Positions 40,235-51,862 are shown, counted from the first letter of the stretch. The stretch is DNA of 64,000 nucleotides from Vibrio lentus (GCF_002875945.1 NZ_MCZK01000104.1:1-64000), one strand, 5' to 3'. Numbers and translations: made by a program. The notes: a model not told the origin generated them from the sequence alone.

Positions 40235-40858
40235 CTAATCAATACCAAGAACACGTTTTACTGGTTTAAAGCTTTTGCGGTAATGCTCAGTTACACCATG
40301 TTTTTCAATCGCTTCGAAATGCGCCTTGGTCGGGTAACCTTTATGTTGAGCAAAACCAAACTCAGGATGAAGTTTATCAAGTTCTTCCATCTCTTGGTCA
40401 CGAACCACTTTAGCGATGATAGACGCTGCGCTGATTTCAGCAACTCGCAAGTCCCCTTTCACAATCGCCAAACCATCCATAGGTAATTCTGGAACACGGT
40501 TACCATCGATCAGAGCCATGTCTGGCTGAATGCTCAGCCCCGCAATGGCACGCTGCATCGCTACCATGGTTGCTTGTAGAATATTTAACTCATCAATTTC
40601 TTGCGGAGAGCAACGACCAACCGACCATGCCAGCGCTTTCTCTTTTATCTCAGGAAGCAACGCAAGACGTTTCTTCTCTGACAATTTTTTTGAGTCGTTT
40701 AAGCCTTTAATAGGGTTATTAGGGTCGAGGATAACGGCCGCAGTCACGACATCACCAACTAAAGGGCCACGACCCACTTCATCCACACCAGCAAACAACT
40801 GGTAACCTTGAGGGTATTCAAACGGAGGAAGCTCTTTTTTCTCTTTTACTGCCATCAT
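40235..40858 (-). CDS. rnhB: Ribonuclease HII
   Basis: 207-residue RNase HII, which removes ribonucleotides embedded in DNA. Motif [17 protein letters not shown] contains the first Asp-Glu pair; [22 protein letters not shown] and [18 protein letters not shown] follow with the remaining acidic residues. Length is normal. Two adjacent ATGs (40858, 40855) could both serve. It lies 30 bases after lpxB, as in E. coli lpxB-rnhB-dnaE. Confidence 0.97.
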   Translation of the reverse strand: MMAVKEKKELPPFEYPQGYQLFAGVDEVGRGPLVGDVVTAAVILDPNNPIKGLNDSKKLSEKKRLALLPEIKEKALAWSVGRCSPQEIDELNILQATMVAMQRAIAGLSIQPDMALIDGNRVPELPMDGLAIVKGDLRVAEISAASIIAKVVRDQEMEELDKLHPEFGFAQHKGYPTKAHFEAIEKHGVTEHYRKSFKPVKRVLGID

Positions 40859-40888
40859 TATTCTCTTCGTGTTCTGTAAACAAGCGTT

Positions 40889-42085
40889 TTATGACTCAAC
40901 AAATGGTCGGTTAATCAGTTTCAATACCGCGTTAGCCGCTTGTTTATCCGCGTCTTTACGGATCCAGTGATGCATTTCAGTAAAGCGCTCAATAAGTGGT
41001 GCGTTGTCCGTTGAAAGCATCTTGTCGACCGATGGAAAAAGGTAATCTGGGTGACACTCTTCAAGAATGTGTTCTTTTACTATTTCTTCACCCGCTAGGA
41101 TATTCGGTAACGAGACAAATTCTGTTATCGACAATTTCTTCACGATATAGCCAGTGAGCTTGTTTACCTTGTAGCCTACGACCATCGGGCGCTTAAGCAA
41201 CATACATTCAAGCGCTACGGTACCAGAAGCCAATAGAACTGAGTCGGAAGCGGTAATCACGTTTCTCGCAGTATCTTCAACTAGTGTGAATTCCAACTCA
41301 GGAGCCGTCGCTTGCCAGATCTCGATAAACTGGTTCTTACGCTGCTCATTAACCAGCGCAACAACAAAATTAATATCAGGGTATTTCTGCTTAATACGCT
41401 GGCAGGTCTCGATAAATGGTTGAGCAATCAAGCTCATTTCACCACCACGGCTACCCGGTAATACCGCTAGCCACTGCTTATCTTGATCTAAGCCCAATAG
41501 TTCTCGAGTGTCTCGTTTACTCGGCTCCAAAGGAATCGCATCCGCCAACGTGTGACCAACGAATTCACAGGCAACGTTATATTTATCATAAAACGCTTTT
41601 TCGAATGGCAGGAAAGCCAAGACTAAGTCTGTTGCTTTGTCGATTTTAAAGATACGCTTTGGACGCCAAGCCCATACTGAAGGGCTAACGTAATGAACCG
41701 TTTTAATGCCAGCGTTCTTAAGATCCAACTCAAGTCTTAGGTTGAAGTCAGGCGCATCAATACCAACAAACACATCAGGTGGATTTTGAGTGAAATACTT
41801 CACCAATTCAGCTTTCACTTTGAGTAAACGAGGCAAACGTCCAAGTACTTCAACCAACCCCATCACAGCAAGCTCTTCCATTTCGAAAAGAGACTCACAA
41901 CCAAGGGCTTTCATCTTGGGGCCGCCAATACCGACGAACTCTGCATTTGGGTATTGTGATTTAATCGCTTTTATAAAGCCTTCACCCAATGTGTCGCCAG
42001 AAAGTTCCCCAACAACGATACCTACACGCAGTGGTTCGTTCGAAACAAAATTCGAGGTGTTAGTTTGTGTATCTTGCTGTGCCAT
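40889..42085 (-). CDS. lpxB: Lipid-A-disaccharide synthase
   Basis: 398-residue GT19 glycosyltransferase joining 2,3-diacyl-GlcN-1-P and UDP-2,3-diacyl-GlcN into the lipid A disaccharide. [19 protein letters not shown] N-terminus, [24 protein letters not shown] and [20 protein letters not shown] are family motifs. About 18 extra N-terminal residues ([17 protein letters not shown]) precede the core. It lies 123 bases from lpxA, much further than in E. coli, where the genes nearly abut; that spacer holds a hairpin and an inverted repeat. Confidence 0.97.
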   Translation of the reverse strand: MAQQDTQTNTSNFVSNEPLRVGIVVGELSGDTLGEGFIKAIKSQYPNAEFVGIGGPKMKALGCESLFEMEELAVMGLVEVLGRLPRLLKVKAELVKYFTQNPPDVFVGIDAPDFNLRLELDLKNAGIKTVHYVSPSVWAWRPKRIFKIDKATDLVLAFLPFEKAFYDKYNVACEFVGHTLADAIPLEPSKRDTRELLGLDQDKQWLAVLPGSRGGEMSLIAQPFIETCQRIKQKYPDINFVVALVNEQRKNQFIEIWQATAPELEFTLVEDTARNVITASDSVLLASGTVALECMLLKRPMVVGYKVNKLTGYIVKKLSITEFVSLPNILAGEEIVKEHILEECHPDYLFPSVDKMLSTDNAPLIERFTEMHHWIRKDADKQAANAVLKLINRPFVES

Positions 42086-42108
42086 AGTTTTCCCTTCTCG
42101 CCTAAAGC

Positions 42109-42141
42109 AAAAAAGACCGCCTAATGAGTAGCGATCTTTTT
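42109..42141 (-). terminator. Hairpin between lpxA and lpxB
   Basis: On the minus strand stem AAAAGATCGC/GCGGTCTTTT (one G-T pair) with a ten-base loop is followed by TT and GC. It resembles a terminator or attenuator inside the lipid A gene series. Confidence 0.6.
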
Positions 42142-42145
42142 GTCA

Positions 42146-42191
42146 TACCAATCTGATTAAGTAATTATTGTCATACTTGCGCTGATTGGTA
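42146..42191. repeat. Inverted-repeat element TACCAATC...GATTGGTA
   Basis: Eight-base perfect inverted repeats bound a 46-base AT-rich segment in the lpxA-lpxB spacer. The arms resemble the small palindromic intergenic repeats common in vibrios. Mobility cannot be shown from one copy. Confidence 0.55.
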
Positions 42192-42208
42192 CACAATCAC
42201 ATCAAGTA

Positions 42209-42997
42209 TTAACGAATAATACCGCGCTCAGAGTTCTCTAGCATTTCTAGCATAGGAGTAACCGAAGTAAACTCTTTTGCCATTTCAACTAAAGCCGCTT
42301 TCGCTTCTTCAAGTGTTTTACCTGAACGGTATAACTCTTTGTACGCTTTCTGTAGTGCACGAATCTCTGGTTTCTCAAACCCGTTACGCTTCAAGCCAAC
42401 AAGGTTCAAACCAAATGGAGCTGCGTGGTTACCTTGAGCAAGTACGTAAGGGAGTACATCTTGAACAACCGCAGAACAACCGCCAATGTACGCATAAGCG
42501 CCAATTGAACAGAACGGGTGAATCGCAGAAAGAGCCATTACACCAGCGTAATCGCCAACCGTCACGTGACCGCCAAGGATAGCGTTGTTACCAATGTGAG
42601 TGTGATTTCCAACGATTACATCATGCGCTACGTGAGCGTTTACACAAAGTAAGTTGTCGTTACCAATCACTGTGGTTGCTTTATCTTGAGTCGTACCACG
42701 GTGGATTTGAACGGCTTCACGAATCACGTTGCGATCACCGATCACTACTGTTGTTTCTTCGCCGCCATACTTCTTGTCTTGGTTTTCTTCACCAATCACA
42801 GCATGCGGGAAGATACGGTTTTCTTTACCAATGGTTGTGTGACCTTTAATCACAACGTGCGACATAATTTCTGTGTCGTCACCAATAGTCACAGTACCAG
42901 CAATGTAAGTGAAAGGCCCAACCGTCACGTTAGCACCGATAGTTACATCACCTTCGATTACTGCTGCCGGGTGAATTTTCGCTGTTTCATGAATCAT
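42209..42997 (-). CDS. lpxA: UDP-N-acetylglucosamine acyltransferase
   Basis: 262-residue left-handed beta-helix trimer enzyme adding the 3-hydroxyacyl chain to UDP-GlcNAc, first step of lipid A synthesis. The catalytic His125 ([10 protein letters not shown]) and the overall length are identical to E. coli LpxA when started at ATG 42997 ([14 protein letters not shown]). An in-frame start at 43018 would overlap fabZ. Hexapeptide repeats run from about residue 10 to 185, then a helical C-terminal domain. It lies one base after fabZ. Confidence 0.98.
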   Translation of the reverse strand: MIHETAKIHPAAVIEGDVTIGANVTVGPFTYIAGTVTIGDDTEIMSHVVIKGHTTIGKENRIFPHAVIGEENQDKKYGGEETTVVIGDRNVIREAVQIHRGTTQDKATTVIGNDNLLCVNAHVAHDVIVGNHTHIGNNAILGGHVTVGDYAGVMALSAIHPFCSIGAYAYIGGCSAVVQDVLPYVLAQGNHAAPFGLNLVGLKRNGFEKPEIRALQKAYKELYRSGKTLEEAKAALVEMAKEFTSVTPMLEMLENSERGIIR

Positions 42998-42998
42998 A

Positions 42999-43451
42999 TT
43001 AAAACTCTCTACGAGCACATTTAAGTTCAGCTGAACACACTACAGCGCCGTCAACTTTAGCCACACCGTTAAATGATGCAATGCCACGACGTTCTTTTAG
43101 GAACTCAACTTCGATAACCAATTGGTCACCAGGTACCACTGGCTTACGGAATTTTGCTTTATCAACACTTGCGAAGTAGTAAAGTTCGTTGCCAGAAGGG
43201 GCACCAAAAGATTTAAATGCAAGAAGACCTGTAGCTTGAGCCATTGCTTCTAAGATCAACACGCCCGGGAATACAGGAAGCTGTGGGAAGTGGCCTGTGA
43301 ACTGAGGTTCGTTAACAGAAACATTCTTAATCGCGGTCAGTGTTTTTTCTTTTTCAAAGCTAGTCACACGATCAACCATTAAGAATGGGTAGCGATGAGG
43401 TAATAGTTCCTGAATTTCAGTAATGTTCATCGTTGTCTGTTCAGTAGTCAA
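42999..43451 (-). CDS. fabZ: 3-hydroxyacyl-ACP dehydratase FabZ
   Basis: 150-residue hot-dog-fold dehydratase of fatty-acid elongation. Catalytic His54 ([22 protein letters not shown] split by Glu68) is visible. The start is TTG at 43451, supported by TAGGAAT eight bases upstream; the ATG 21 bases later has no ribosome site. Placement between lpxD and lpxA links fatty-acid and lipid A synthesis, which compete for 3-hydroxyacyl-ACP. Confidence 0.97.
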   Translation of the reverse strand: MTTEQTTMNITEIQELLPHRYPFLMVDRVTSFEKEKTLTAIKNVSVNEPQFTGHFPQLPVFPGVLILEAMAQATGLLAFKSFGAPSGNELYYFASVDKAKFRKPVVPGDQLVIEVEFLKERRGIASFNGVAKVDGAVVCSAELKCARREF

Positions 43452-43504
43452 AGTCGTATTCCTATATATATTCTTTATTTAATTAGAAGGATTATAAACG
43501 AAAA

Positions 43505-43525
43505 AGACTCGCTGTACGCGAGCCT
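43505..43525 (-). terminator. Hairpin between lpxD and fabZ
   Basis: On the minus strand stem AGGCTCGC/GCGAGTCT with a five-base loop is followed by TTTTTC. It is a plausible intrinsic terminator or attenuator within the gene series. Confidence 0.7.
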
Positions 43526-43544
43526 TTTATTAGAAATGCTGGAA

Positions 43545-44576
43545 TTATGATTCCGCGCTCTTCTCGATAAGTTTTTCGACGGTTTTCAAACGCTTGTTCA
43601 TTTCATCAATACGATGAACACGCGTTGCTGTTTTACGCCAATCTTTGTTTGGCTGTAAAGGAATACCTGAAGAGTACATACCTTTCTCAGTGATGCTGCG
43701 CATTACCATCCCCATACCGGTGATAGTAACGCCGTCAACGATTTCAATGTGACCATTAATCACACAACCGCCACCAATAATACAGTACTTACCTATCGTA
43801 GTGCTGCCAGCCACAATAGTACCACCCGCAAGGGCTGAACCATATCCGATGTGAACATTGTGAGCAATTTGAAGTTGGTTATCTAAGATAACGTTGTCTT
43901 CAATCACTGTATCGTCCAACGCGCCACGGTCGATGGTAGTACACGCGCCAATTTCTACACGATTACCAACGCGAACCGAACCGACTTGAGGGATCTTAAC
44001 CCACTCGCCTTTCTCGTTCGCATAACCAAAGCCATCAGAACCAATCACTGTGCTTGATTGAACCAAACACGCAGTGCCAATGATCACTTCATGATAAATG
44101 CTTACATTAGCCCAAAGCTTAGTACCTGAGCCAATTTGAGCATTCTTACCAATAAAACAACCAGCACCAATGATCACGTCATCACCAAGGACAACACCAG
44201 ATTCAATCACAGCATTTGCACCAATAGACACGTTTTGTCCAATGGTTGCATCACCAGAGATTGAAGCTGAATCAGCGATAGCCGCAGCAGGTGCAGGGGT
44301 CGTGTCCAGCGCTTGAGCAACTTTAGCAAAAGCAATATAAGGATCATTAACCACTATTACATTGGTTTTACACAGTTCGCGTTCACTCTCTTTAACCATA
44401 ATAGCGGATGCTTTACAGTCACCTAGGTGTTTGCTGTACTTCACGTTTGAAAGGAACGTAATGTTTCCTTCTAGCGCTTTATCCATAGGAGCCACAGCTG
44501 AAACAGTAATAGTACCGTCTCCGTGTAGCTCTCCCCCGGTAATCGTTGCCAATTCGGCTAAAGTCAGGTTCTTCAT
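43545..44576 (-). CDS. lpxD: UDP-3-O-(3-hydroxyacyl)glucosamine N-acyltransferase
   Basis: 343-residue enzyme adding the second acyl chain in lipid A synthesis. An N-terminal uridine-binding domain (about 1-100, [18 protein letters not shown]) and a left-handed beta-helix (about 110-290) lead to a C-terminal helix. The catalytic His is in [13 protein letters not shown]. It lies five bases after skp, so it is co-transcribed with bamA-skp. Confidence 0.98.
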   Translation of the reverse strand: MKNLTLAELATITGGELHGDGTITVSAVAPMDKALEGNITFLSNVKYSKHLGDCKASAIMVKESERELCKTNVIVVNDPYIAFAKVAQALDTTPAPAAAIADSASISGDATIGQNVSIGANAVIESGVVLGDDVIIGAGCFIGKNAQIGSGTKLWANVSIYHEVIIGTACLVQSSTVIGSDGFGYANEKGEWVKIPQVGSVRVGNRVEIGACTTIDRGALDDTVIEDNVILDNQLQIAHNVHIGYGSALAGGTIVAGSTTIGKYCIIGGGCVINGHIEIVDGVTITGMGMVMRSITEKGMYSSGIPLQPNKDWRKTATRVHRIDEMNKRLKTVEKLIEKSAES

Positions 44577-44581
44577 AAAAC

Positions 44582-45091
44582 TTATTTCAGTGCTTTAATT
44601 ACTTTCTCAGAGATGTTGTATTCTGGCTTGCCATATTGCAGAGCTTGAATATCAACAATCATGTCGTAGCCTTCTTTCTCTGCAACTTTTGTTACAGCAT
44701 CTTGAATCACTTTGAATAGCTTCTGCTTCTCTTGTGCTTCACGACGTTGGCTTGCTTTTTCTAGTGCTTGAGCTTTGATTTTGTACTTGCTGTCCAATTG
44801 ACCAACTTCGATACGAAGCTTTTCAATTTCATCAGGACCTAGCAATTCGCCATCACGCTTAAGCTTTTCGATCTTAGTCTTAGCTTCAGCTTGGATGCTT
44901 TGAAGCTCAGCCGCTTTATCTTTGAACTCTTCCTGCATTTTTTGAAGAACAACTTCACGCTGAGGTAGAGCCTGGAATACTTGTGCAGTGTTTACATAAC
45001 CCACTTTTTGCGCAGCTTCTGCAGCTGTTGCAAAGAAAGAAGAGCTAAGAACTACAAGGCCTAAACCTGCTGCTTTAATCATATTTTTCAA
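44582..45091 (-). CDS. skp: Periplasmic chaperone Skp/OmpH
   Basis: 169-residue chaperone that holds unfolded outer-membrane proteins between the Sec machinery and BAM. The signal peptide ends near AAEAA (about residue 26). The mature part is mostly long charged alpha-helix (residues 45-130), the tentacle arms of the trimer. The start is taken as TTG 45091 with AAAGGA upstream; ATG 45082 is further from that site. It sits between bamA and lpxD, the conserved order. Confidence 0.95.
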   Translation of the reverse strand: MKNMIKAAGLGLVVLSSSFFATAAEAAQKVGYVNTAQVFQALPQREVVLQKMQEEFKDKAAELQSIQAEAKTKIEKLKRDGELLGPDEIEKLRIEVGQLDSKYKIKAQALEKASQRREAQEKQKLFKVIQDAVTKVAEKEGYDMIVDIQALQYGKPEYNISEKVIKALK

Positions 45092-45109
45092 AATATTGTC
45101 CTTTAAATA

Positions 45110-47515
45110 TTAGAAAGTTCTACCAATGGTAAATGTGAAGAATTCCTCATCATCACCTTCGTAAATTTTAACTGGTTTCGCTAGAGAGAAAACCAGTGGG
45201 CCCATCGGAGACATCCACTGAAGGGCTGCACCATAAGATGAACGGTAATTGGTTGGATCTGAGTAATCGTAGTAGTACTGGCTGCCACTGTTAGGTGCGC
45301 CACGGTCTACGAACTCGGTATCCCACACACTTGCCATGTCGAAGAAGACACTGGTTCGGATTTGGCTACGCGCTTCATCAGAAGCAAACGGTGTAGGTAC
45401 AATTAACTCTAAACTCGCCAAAGCAACCGCGTTACCACCAACCGAGTCATCGGTAGCAGAATCGTATGTAGGGTTGTTACCCGTGCTGTTTCCGTAAACG
45501 GCTTTTGGACCCGCTGAGTTAGAACCAAAGCCACGCAGCGTTGTAAAACCACCCGCGTAGTAGTTCTCGTAGAATGGGAACAAGTTATCATTACCATCCG
45601 TTTGACCATAACCATTACCATAGCCTAATCGGCCACGCATCAATAGTGTGAACTCATGCTTTTTGGTCAGCGGGATGTAATGTTTTACATCGTACTGAGC
45701 TTTGAAGTACTTAGCATCAGAGCCTGGTACTGTCATTTTAGCAAAAGCACGTTGGTGGTTACCTTCTGTAGGGAAGAAACCACGGTTAAGGTTGTTACGA
45801 GTCCAAGAGATATTGATATCGAAGTCATCGGTTAGGATGTGTTCGTCACCATATTGGTCAATACTTCTCGCGAACTGCTCAACTTGGATATAAGTCGGAA
45901 CGTTACCGATCTTGTTGTGCGTGTAGCCTACGCCAAATTCGATACGGTTAAGCTCATCCACAGGGAAACCCCATGTTAGGCTGGTACCATAACTTTGGTT
46001 GGTATAGTCGACGATACCCGCTTCAGATGCTTCAAACTCGTTGTAGAAGATCTTACCGCCCAAACTCACACCATCAAGGTTCCAGTATGGGTCACGGTAG
46101 TCCAAGCTCACGTTCTTTTGGTAATCGTTCATCATGGCACTTACGCCAACACGGTTACCAGAACCAGCAAAATTGTCTTGTTGTAGGCCAACTTGGAAGC
46201 TCACACCCGATTCAGTACCGTAGCCGACACCAAAGTTGATGCTACCTGAGTTTGCTTCTTTTACGTTGTAAACCAAATCGACTTGATCGTCACTACCAGG
46301 AACACGTACTGTTTGTACATCAACCGTTTCGAAGAAACCTAAACGGTTAAGTCGGCTCTTACCAGTATCAATCGATCGAGAGTTAAGCCAGCTGCCTTCC
46401 ATTTGACGCATTTCACGACGTAGAACTTCATCTTTAGTCGAGTTGTTACCCGTAAAGCGAATATCACGAACGTAGATACGGCTGCCCGCTTCTACATTGA
46501 TAACAAGTGAAACCTCTTTGGTCTCATCATCGAATTCAGGAATAGTACGAACTTGTGGGTAGGCATAACCTGATTCACCAAGAATTCGCTTAACGCCCTC
46601 TTCTAAAGACGTTACAGAAGAGCCGTTGTACGTATCGCCATCTTCAAATGGGACTAATGCATCAAAGTCAGCCTCACGGCCAATTAGCTCACCACGAAAC
46701 GCGACATCTTTAACGGTGTATGCTTCGCCTTCATCAATACCGAGCGTGATGTAAACGCCTTTCTTGTCTGGAGAGATCGCAACTTGTGTCGAATCCACCT
46801 TAAACTTAAGGTAACCACGATCAAGATAGTAAGATTTCAGTGCTTCGATATCACCCGCTAAAACCTGCTTCTGGTATTTTTCATCGGCAAGGAAGTTCCA
46901 CCATGCAACATCTACGTTTAGGTTAAAACGGCTAAGAAGTTCAGCATCAGAATAGACTTCGTTTCCGATAAAGTTAATTTGCTGAATCTTCGCAGATACG
47001 CCTTCAGTGAACACAAACTTAAGGTCAGAACGGTTACGTGGCAATGGAGTCACAACCGCTTTTACTGTCGCGTTGTATTTACCTACGCTGTAGTAAAAAT
47101 CTTCTAGACCTTTCTCGATGTTACTCAGCGTTGTACGGTCAAGCGCTTCACCTTCACGAACACCAGATGCATCTAGGTTCTGTTGAAGTTGCTCTTCTTT
47201 AATCGCTTTGTTACCCGAGAATGAAATGCTTGCGATGGTTGGTCGTTCTTTAACTTGAACAATCAATACACCTTCATCACGCAGTACTTTAACGTCCTCA
47301 AAGTTACCGGAAGCATATAATGCACGAATGATCTCAGATACATCGCCTTCTTCTACTTGATCGCCAATACGCACCGGCATTTTCAGTAGAGCAGCACCAA
47401 GTGCAACACGCTGTAAACCTTCGATCTTAATATCTTGAACTACAAAGTTTTGTGCTCCGTTCGCAGCCACACTAGTGGCCAATAGACTTGCGAACAGAAT
47501 TTGCTTAATCGCCAT
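45110..47515 (-). CDS. bamA: Outer membrane protein assembly factor BamA
   Basis: 801-residue Omp85 protein, core of the BAM complex. Signal peptide of about 20 residues, five POTRA domains (about 24-420; FVVQDIKIEGLQRVALGAAL in the first), then a 16-strand barrel ending in FTFTIGRTF with the C-terminal Phe typical of outer-membrane proteins. The barrel motif VRGF-like TTLRGFGSN is present. It follows rseP by 48 bases and precedes skp by 18. Confidence 0.98.
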   Translation of the reverse strand: MAIKQILFASLLATSVAANGAQNFVVQDIKIEGLQRVALGAALLKMPVRIGDQVEEGDVSEIIRALYASGNFEDVKVLRDEGVLIVQVKERPTIASISFSGNKAIKEEQLQQNLDASGVREGEALDRTTLSNIEKGLEDFYYSVGKYNATVKAVVTPLPRNRSDLKFVFTEGVSAKIQQINFIGNEVYSDAELLSRFNLNVDVAWWNFLADEKYQKQVLAGDIEALKSYYLDRGYLKFKVDSTQVAISPDKKGVYITLGIDEGEAYTVKDVAFRGELIGREADFDALVPFEDGDTYNGSSVTSLEEGVKRILGESGYAYPQVRTIPEFDDETKEVSLVINVEAGSRIYVRDIRFTGNNSTKDEVLRREMRQMEGSWLNSRSIDTGKSRLNRLGFFETVDVQTVRVPGSDDQVDLVYNVKEANSGSINFGVGYGTESGVSFQVGLQQDNFAGSGNRVGVSAMMNDYQKNVSLDYRDPYWNLDGVSLGGKIFYNEFEASEAGIVDYTNQSYGTSLTWGFPVDELNRIEFGVGYTHNKIGNVPTYIQVEQFARSIDQYGDEHILTDDFDINISWTRNNLNRGFFPTEGNHQRAFAKMTVPGSDAKYFKAQYDVKHYIPLTKKHEFTLLMRGRLGYGNGYGQTDGNDNLFPFYENYYAGGFTTLRGFGSNSAGPKAVYGNSTGNNPTYDSATDDSVGGNAVALASLELIVPTPFASDEARSQIRTSVFFDMASVWDTEFVDRGAPNSGSQYYYDYSDPTNYRSSYGAALQWMSPMGPLVFSLAKPVKIYEGDDEEFFTFTIGRTF

Positions 47516-47563
47516 ACTTATTCTAATTATTCCTTGCTACTAACAATGCCTGTAAGAAACCGT

Positions 47564-48922
47564 TTACAGACGAGTAAAATCGTTAAATATTGCCAGAGCC
47601 ATCAAAGAGAAGATAATTGCACTTCCCAGTCGATACCCTATTTCCTGAACTTTCTCAGGGACGGGTTTACGAGTAATGGCTTCAATAGCGAAAAAGAGCA
47701 AATGTCCGCCATCAAGCATAGGCAGCGGAACCAAATTAATGATACCTAAGTTAACACTGATCAAAGCCAAAAAGCCCAAGAAGTAAACCAGACCATAATC
47801 GGCGGTTGTACCTGCACCTTTGGCAATCGAAATAGGGCCACTTAGGTTATTTAAGCCAACATCACCAACGATGAGCTTTTTAAGCATTGTCAGCGTCAAA
47901 CCAATGATCTGACCTGTTTTATCAAATGCTTTTCCTACAGACTCAATTACACCAAATTGTAACTCAAAGCGATAATCTTCTGGCCATTCTGCGACTTCTG
48001 GAGCAATACCCGCATAGCCGATTGTTGAACCATCAGAAAGCTCGCGACTTTTTGGAGTAAGAACCAATTGCTGCTTCACACCATTTCGCAACACGCTGAC
48101 GTTTATCGAGGTTTCCGGATTCGCTCGAATTAACTCAACAACCGATTGCCACTGTTCAATAGGTTGCTCATTAATTTCGACAATTTTATCACCCGCTTCG
48201 AATCCTGCAGAGTATGCTGCACCGTCTTCAATAATTTGAGCGAGCGTTGTCGATATTTCTGGCGAATACGGTCTAAAACCAAGCGTTGTCATTGCAGATT
48301 CAGTTTCTGGGTTAAACGACCAGTCTGAAATGTCCAATGTCATTTGTTGCTCAAAGCCAATATCATCTGGAGAAGAAACCGTTACAGTCATGGATTGATC
48401 ACCAATATGTGATATCAAACCCATGTTTACTGATTCCCAATCTGCGGTTTTGATTCCTGAAATAGATTTAAGTTCCATTCCACTTTCAATTCCGGCTTGT
48501 GCCACGATAGATTGAGGAGTGACTTCTCCAATTACCGGTTTAACCGCTGGTACGCCGATCAAAAATACTAACCAATATGCGAACACCGCAAAGATAAAGT
48601 TAAATGCAGGACCTGCACCCACTATCGCTGTTCGTTTCCATAACGGCTTCTTATCAAAAGCGTATTGCTGCTCTTCGTCAGAAAGGTCGTCAACACGACC
48701 ATCAAGCATTTTAACGTAGCCGCCCAATGGAATCACTGACAAGCTGTATTCCGTGCCATCACGGCCAACTTTGCTCCAGATTGATTTACCAAAACCAATC
48801 GAAAATTTTTCGACTTTTACACCACAACGACGAGCAACCCAGAAATGTCCAAACTCATGAACAGCGACCAGAATGCCAAGCGCTACAATAAAAGATGCGA
48901 AGTTCCACAGAATTCCACTCAT
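47564..48922 (-). CDS. rseP: Site-2 intramembrane zinc protease RseP
   Basis: 452-residue protease that cuts RseA within the membrane to release sigma-E under envelope stress. The active site HEFGH is at residues 22-26 as in E. coli, with the second motif [11 protein letters not shown] near 400. Two PDZ domains lie in the periplasmic loop (about 120-310). Four membrane helices fit the topology. It overlaps the dxr stop by four bases (ATGA). Its neighbour bamA encodes the outer-membrane assembly machinery that this stress pathway protects. Confidence 0.97.
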   Translation of the reverse strand: MSGILWNFASFIVALGILVAVHEFGHFWVARRCGVKVEKFSIGFGKSIWSKVGRDGTEYSLSVIPLGGYVKMLDGRVDDLSDEEQQYAFDKKPLWKRTAIVGAGPAFNFIFAVFAYWLVFLIGVPAVKPVIGEVTPQSIVAQAGIESGMELKSISGIKTADWESVNMGLISHIGDQSMTVTVSSPDDIGFEQQMTLDISDWSFNPETESAMTTLGFRPYSPEISTTLAQIIEDGAAYSAGFEAGDKIVEINEQPIEQWQSVVELIRANPETSINVSVLRNGVKQQLVLTPKSRELSDGSTIGYAGIAPEVAEWPEDYRFELQFGVIESVGKAFDKTGQIIGLTLTMLKKLIVGDVGLNNLSGPISIAKGAGTTADYGLVYFLGFLALISVNLGIINLVPLPMLDGGHLLFFAIEAITRKPVPEKVQEIGYRLGSAIIFSLMALAIFNDFTRL

Positions 48923-50127
48923 GCTAGCTGCTCTTTAATAAATTGAATGGCTATTTGACGAGACATATTATCGAGCTCAAGAAGGCTTTCCAAGCTATCT
49001 AAGCCCTCAGAGTTATATTGTTCACATACTTTGCTCATAACATGCTCGTTAATGATAGCAATATCGGTAAACTTCACTTGATTGTTCAAGAAAGCATCGA
49101 CTGCAATTTCGTTTGCCGCATTAATTGCTGTTGTCGCATGCTGACCTAAGTAGCACGCTTCGATTGCTAATCTCAAACATGGGTAACGAGTTAAATCAGG
49201 CTCTAAGAATGTCAGCTCGCCAATCTTAGTGAAGTCCAACGGCTTAACACCCGCTTCAGTACGATCAGGGTAAGACATGGTCAAAGCTATGGGGGTCGCC
49301 ATATCGGGTTCGCCCATTTGAGCCAGTACCGAGCCATCTTTGTACTGAACCATAGAATGAATCACAGACTGAGGGTGGATAATGACTTTGAGTTGCTCTT
49401 GAGAGGCATTAAATAACCACTTAGCCTCAATGTACTCTAAGCCTTTATTCATCATAGTTGCTGAATCAACAGAGATCTTAGGTCCCATTGACCAGTTAGG
49501 GTGTGCGATAGCACGCTCTGGAGTAACTGATTCAAGCTCTGCAACATCGGTATAGCGGAAAGGACCTCCAGAACCCGTCAAGAGAATATGGTTGATACCG
49601 TTCTCTTCCAGATTACAACGACCTAGATTGGTTTGTACATTTTGCGGTAGGCATTGAAAGATAGCATTGTGCTCACTATCGACAGGAAGTAGCTCAGCGC
49701 CATATTTTTCTACTGCGTCGATGAACAGCTGTCCTGACATCACTAAGGCTTCTTTATTAGCCAGTAAGATACGTTTGCCAACTTTAACTGCCGACATAGT
49801 AGGAAGCAGACCCGCCGCCCCAACAATCGCGGCCATCACAGTGTCTACTTCTTTTAAAGAAGCGACCTGACACATCCCTTCAGGACCAGAGAGCACCTCT
49901 GTTTTAGGATGGCTGGCAGACAAAATTTCAGCTAATCGAGACGCTGCATCTGGGCACGCCATAGCTACGTAGCTAGGGTTCCACTTTTCAACTAACGCCA
50001 ACATCTTGTCGACATTCGTACCTGCTGCTAGTGCGACAACTGAATAGAGCGTCGGGTTTTTCTCGACCACTTTCAGTGTACTTGCACCGATAGAGCCTGT
50101 AGCACCAAGGATAGTTAGATTTCGCAT
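48919..50127 (-). CDS. dxr: 1-deoxy-D-xylulose 5-phosphate reductoisomerase
   Basis: 402-residue IspC/Dxr, the second enzyme of the MEP isoprenoid pathway (DXP to MEP with NADPH). NADPH loop [26 protein letters not shown] with metal ligands, and LTGSGGPFR are visible. I start at ATG 50127; a GTG at 50166 would add 13 residues but lies in a hairpin. Placement with uppS, which uses the pathway's product, is conserved. Confidence 0.97.
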   Translation of the reverse strand: MRNLTILGATGSIGASTLKVVEKNPTLYSVVALAAGTNVDKMLALVEKWNPSYVAMACPDAASRLAEILSASHPKTEVLSGPEGMCQVASLKEVDTVMAAIVGAAGLLPTMSAVKVGKRILLANKEALVMSGQLFIDAVEKYGAELLPVDSEHNAIFQCLPQNVQTNLGRCNLEENGINHILLTGSGGPFRYTDVAELESVTPERAIAHPNWSMGPKISVDSATMMNKGLEYIEAKWLFNASQEQLKVIIHPQSVIHSMVQYKDGSVLAQMGEPDMATPIALTMSYPDRTEAGVKPLDFTKIGELTFLEPDLTRYPCLRLAIEACYLGQHATTAINAANEIAVDAFLNNQVKFTDIAIINEHVMSKVCEQYNSEGLDSLESLLELDNMSRQIAIQFIKEQLA

Positions 50128-50151
50128 CGCATATGACCGTAGAAATGTAAT

Positions 50152-50174
50152 AAAGGGCAGAATCACTGCCCTTT
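50152..50174 (-). other. Hairpin between cdsA and dxr
   Basis: Stem AAAGGGCAG/CTGCCCTTT with a five-base loop lies in the 50-base cdsA-dxr spacer. On the minus strand it is followed by ATTAC, so termination would be weak. On the plus strand it would be followed by TTATT. Confidence 0.5.
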
Positions 50175-50177
50175 TTA

Positions 50178-51020
50178 TTAGAATGCTAAATAAAGCAGAG
50201 CAAAGACAGGGAATGCAGCCGTTAAGCTATCTATTCTATCAAGTATACCACCATGACCAGGAATCAGATTACTACTGTCCTTGACCCCGGAAACACGCTT
50301 AAACATGCTTTCAACAAGATCACCAAGAACAGAGATAACAACCGTCACGAGGGTGATAACAATCATGTGAAGAGGACTGGTAAACTGGATATCAAACAAG
50401 TCAGCAAAGATCCAAGCCACGATCACCGCAGTAATAATACCGCCAATAAGACCTTCAATCGTCTTATTAGGGCTTACCGCTGGAGCCATCTTACGTTTAC
50501 CAAAACTCTTACCTGAGAAGTATGCGCCGCTATCTGCAGCCCACACGAGCAAGCAAACAAACATCACTAGCTTTGCACCATGGTAAGGATCTGTATCGAT
50601 ACCGTTAGCGCGTAGAATCACCACACTCCAAAAGAAAGGCAGCAGAGTAAGCAATCCAAAGCCGTGTCTAAGAATAGAAGAGTCTTTCCATGCTGGCATA
50701 GACTTAGGGTAAGTCACCGCCATACAACTCGCTATCACCCACCAGATCGAACCAATACTAAGAATGGCGTAGTGAGCACTAGAAAGGTTGTTAAGGCTAA
50801 ATGCATCAAAAGGGATAAAAGCAAAACTGGCAGCACTAACCACAACCGTTGGAATCAACGCTAAATAACGCGATTTGCTTTCAACAAACTGAGTCCACTC
50901 CCAAAAGCCCAATAGCGTAATTACCGCTAATGAAAGTATAAATGTGGGAAGTGATAACTCGAAAATACCTAGAATAACTAGGGGAGCCAAAATCAACGCC
51001 GTAATAATTCGTTGTTTCAA
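50178..51020 (-). CDS. cdsA: Phosphatidate cytidylyltransferase
   Basis: 280-residue integral membrane enzyme making CDP-diacylglycerol from phosphatidate and CTP. About eight membrane segments are present. The signature near the C-terminus is [20 protein letters not shown] with [14 protein letters not shown] after it. Start is TTG 51020 with AAGGAT ten bases upstream (no suitable ATG in frame near it). It lies 15 bases after uppS. Confidence 0.96.
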   Translation of the reverse strand: MKQRIITALILAPLVILGIFELSLPTFILSLAVITLLGFWEWTQFVESKSRYLALIPTVVVSAASFAFIPFDAFSLNNLSSAHYAILSIGSIWWVIASCMAVTYPKSMPAWKDSSILRHGFGLLTLLPFFWSVVILRANGIDTDPYHGAKLVMFVCLLVWAADSGAYFSGKSFGKRKMAPAVSPNKTIEGLIGGIITAVIVAWIFADLFDIQFTSPLHMIVITLVTVVISVLGDLVESMFKRVSGVKDSSNLIPGHGGILDRIDSLTAAFPVFALLYLAF

Positions 51021-51035
51021 ACCAAAAAATCCTTA

Positions 51036-51788
51036 TTAACTGTCCATCAGAGCTTTAATCTGCTCACCAGTGCATCCAAAACGACGCTCACGGTTTACAA
51101 ACCAAGTCACAGCTTCTACTAAGCTGTCTTCATTAAAGTCTGGCCAGAATTGTTCAGTGAAATACATTTCAGCGTAAGCCAATTGCCAAAGCATAAAGTT
51201 ACTAATGCGACATTCACCACTAGTGCGAATCAGCAGATCAACTTCAGGAATATCAGACATTGTTAGGTGCTGTGTAATCATAGCTTCATCAATGTCTTCT
51301 ACATTAATATCACCAGACTTTACCTGCTGAGCAATAGAGGTCATTGCTTGCTGAATATCCCATTTACCGCCGTAGTTAGCAGCAATATTGATAACCATAC
51401 CGGTATTGGCGCTAGTCAAAGCCTCAGCTTCTTCTATCTTCTTTTGTAGTCGATCGTTGAAACGACTTTTATCACCAATAACACGAAGCTGTAGATTATT
51501 TTTATGAAGCTTTTTTACTTCACTAGAGAGGACTGAGATAAACAGTTCCATCAAAATACCGACTTCTTCTTCTGGTCGACGCCAGTTCTCGCTGCTAAAT
51601 GCAAAAAGTGTAACAGCTTTGATGCCAAGTCTGGCAGCAGAAGAGATGGTTTTTCGAACGGCTTGAACACCGTTTTTATGGCCAAAGACGCGAGGCTTGC
51701 CCTGAGCTTTTGCCCAGCGGCCATTACCATCCATAATGATAGCAATGTGTTTAGGAAGAGAGTCTGTGAACGCTTGAGAATTATGCAT
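51036..51788 (-). CDS. uppS: Undecaprenyl diphosphate synthase
   Basis: 250-residue cis-prenyltransferase adding eight isoprene units to FPP to make the C55 carrier lipid for peptidoglycan and O-antigen. The catalytic Asp is in [31 protein letters not shown] and [14 protein letters not shown] with WQLAYAE are also present. I chose ATG 51788; a TTG at 51803 would add five residues, and neither has a clear ribosome site. Confidence 0.97.
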   Translation of the reverse strand: MHNSQAFTDSLPKHIAIIMDGNGRWAKAQGKPRVFGHKNGVQAVRKTISSAARLGIKAVTLFAFSSENWRRPEEEVGILMELFISVLSSEVKKLHKNNLQLRVIGDKSRFNDRLQKKIEEAEALTSANTGMVINIAANYGGKWDIQQAMTSIAQQVKSGDINVEDIDEAMITQHLTMSDIPEVDLLIRTSGECRISNFMLWQLAYAEMYFTEQFWPDFNEDSLVEAVTWFVNRERRFGCTGEQIKALMDS

Positions 51789-51832
51789 AAAAGAGTGAAT
51801 CAAATTCTAATAGTCGAACAGAGTAGCATAAA

Positions 51833-51862
51833 AAAACGCTGAACAGTGAGTACAGCGTTTTT
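51833..51862 (-). terminator. Terminator after frr
   Basis: On the minus strand stem AAAACGCTG/CAGCGTTTT with an 11-base loop is followed by T-rich sequence. It lies 25 bases after the frr stop and separates the translation-factor genes from uppS onward. Confidence 0.82.

Noticed and set aside
45110..45130. GAACTT motif before skp as a sigma-E -35
   Set aside because: It encodes the last residues of BamA and no matching -10 lies at the right spacing.
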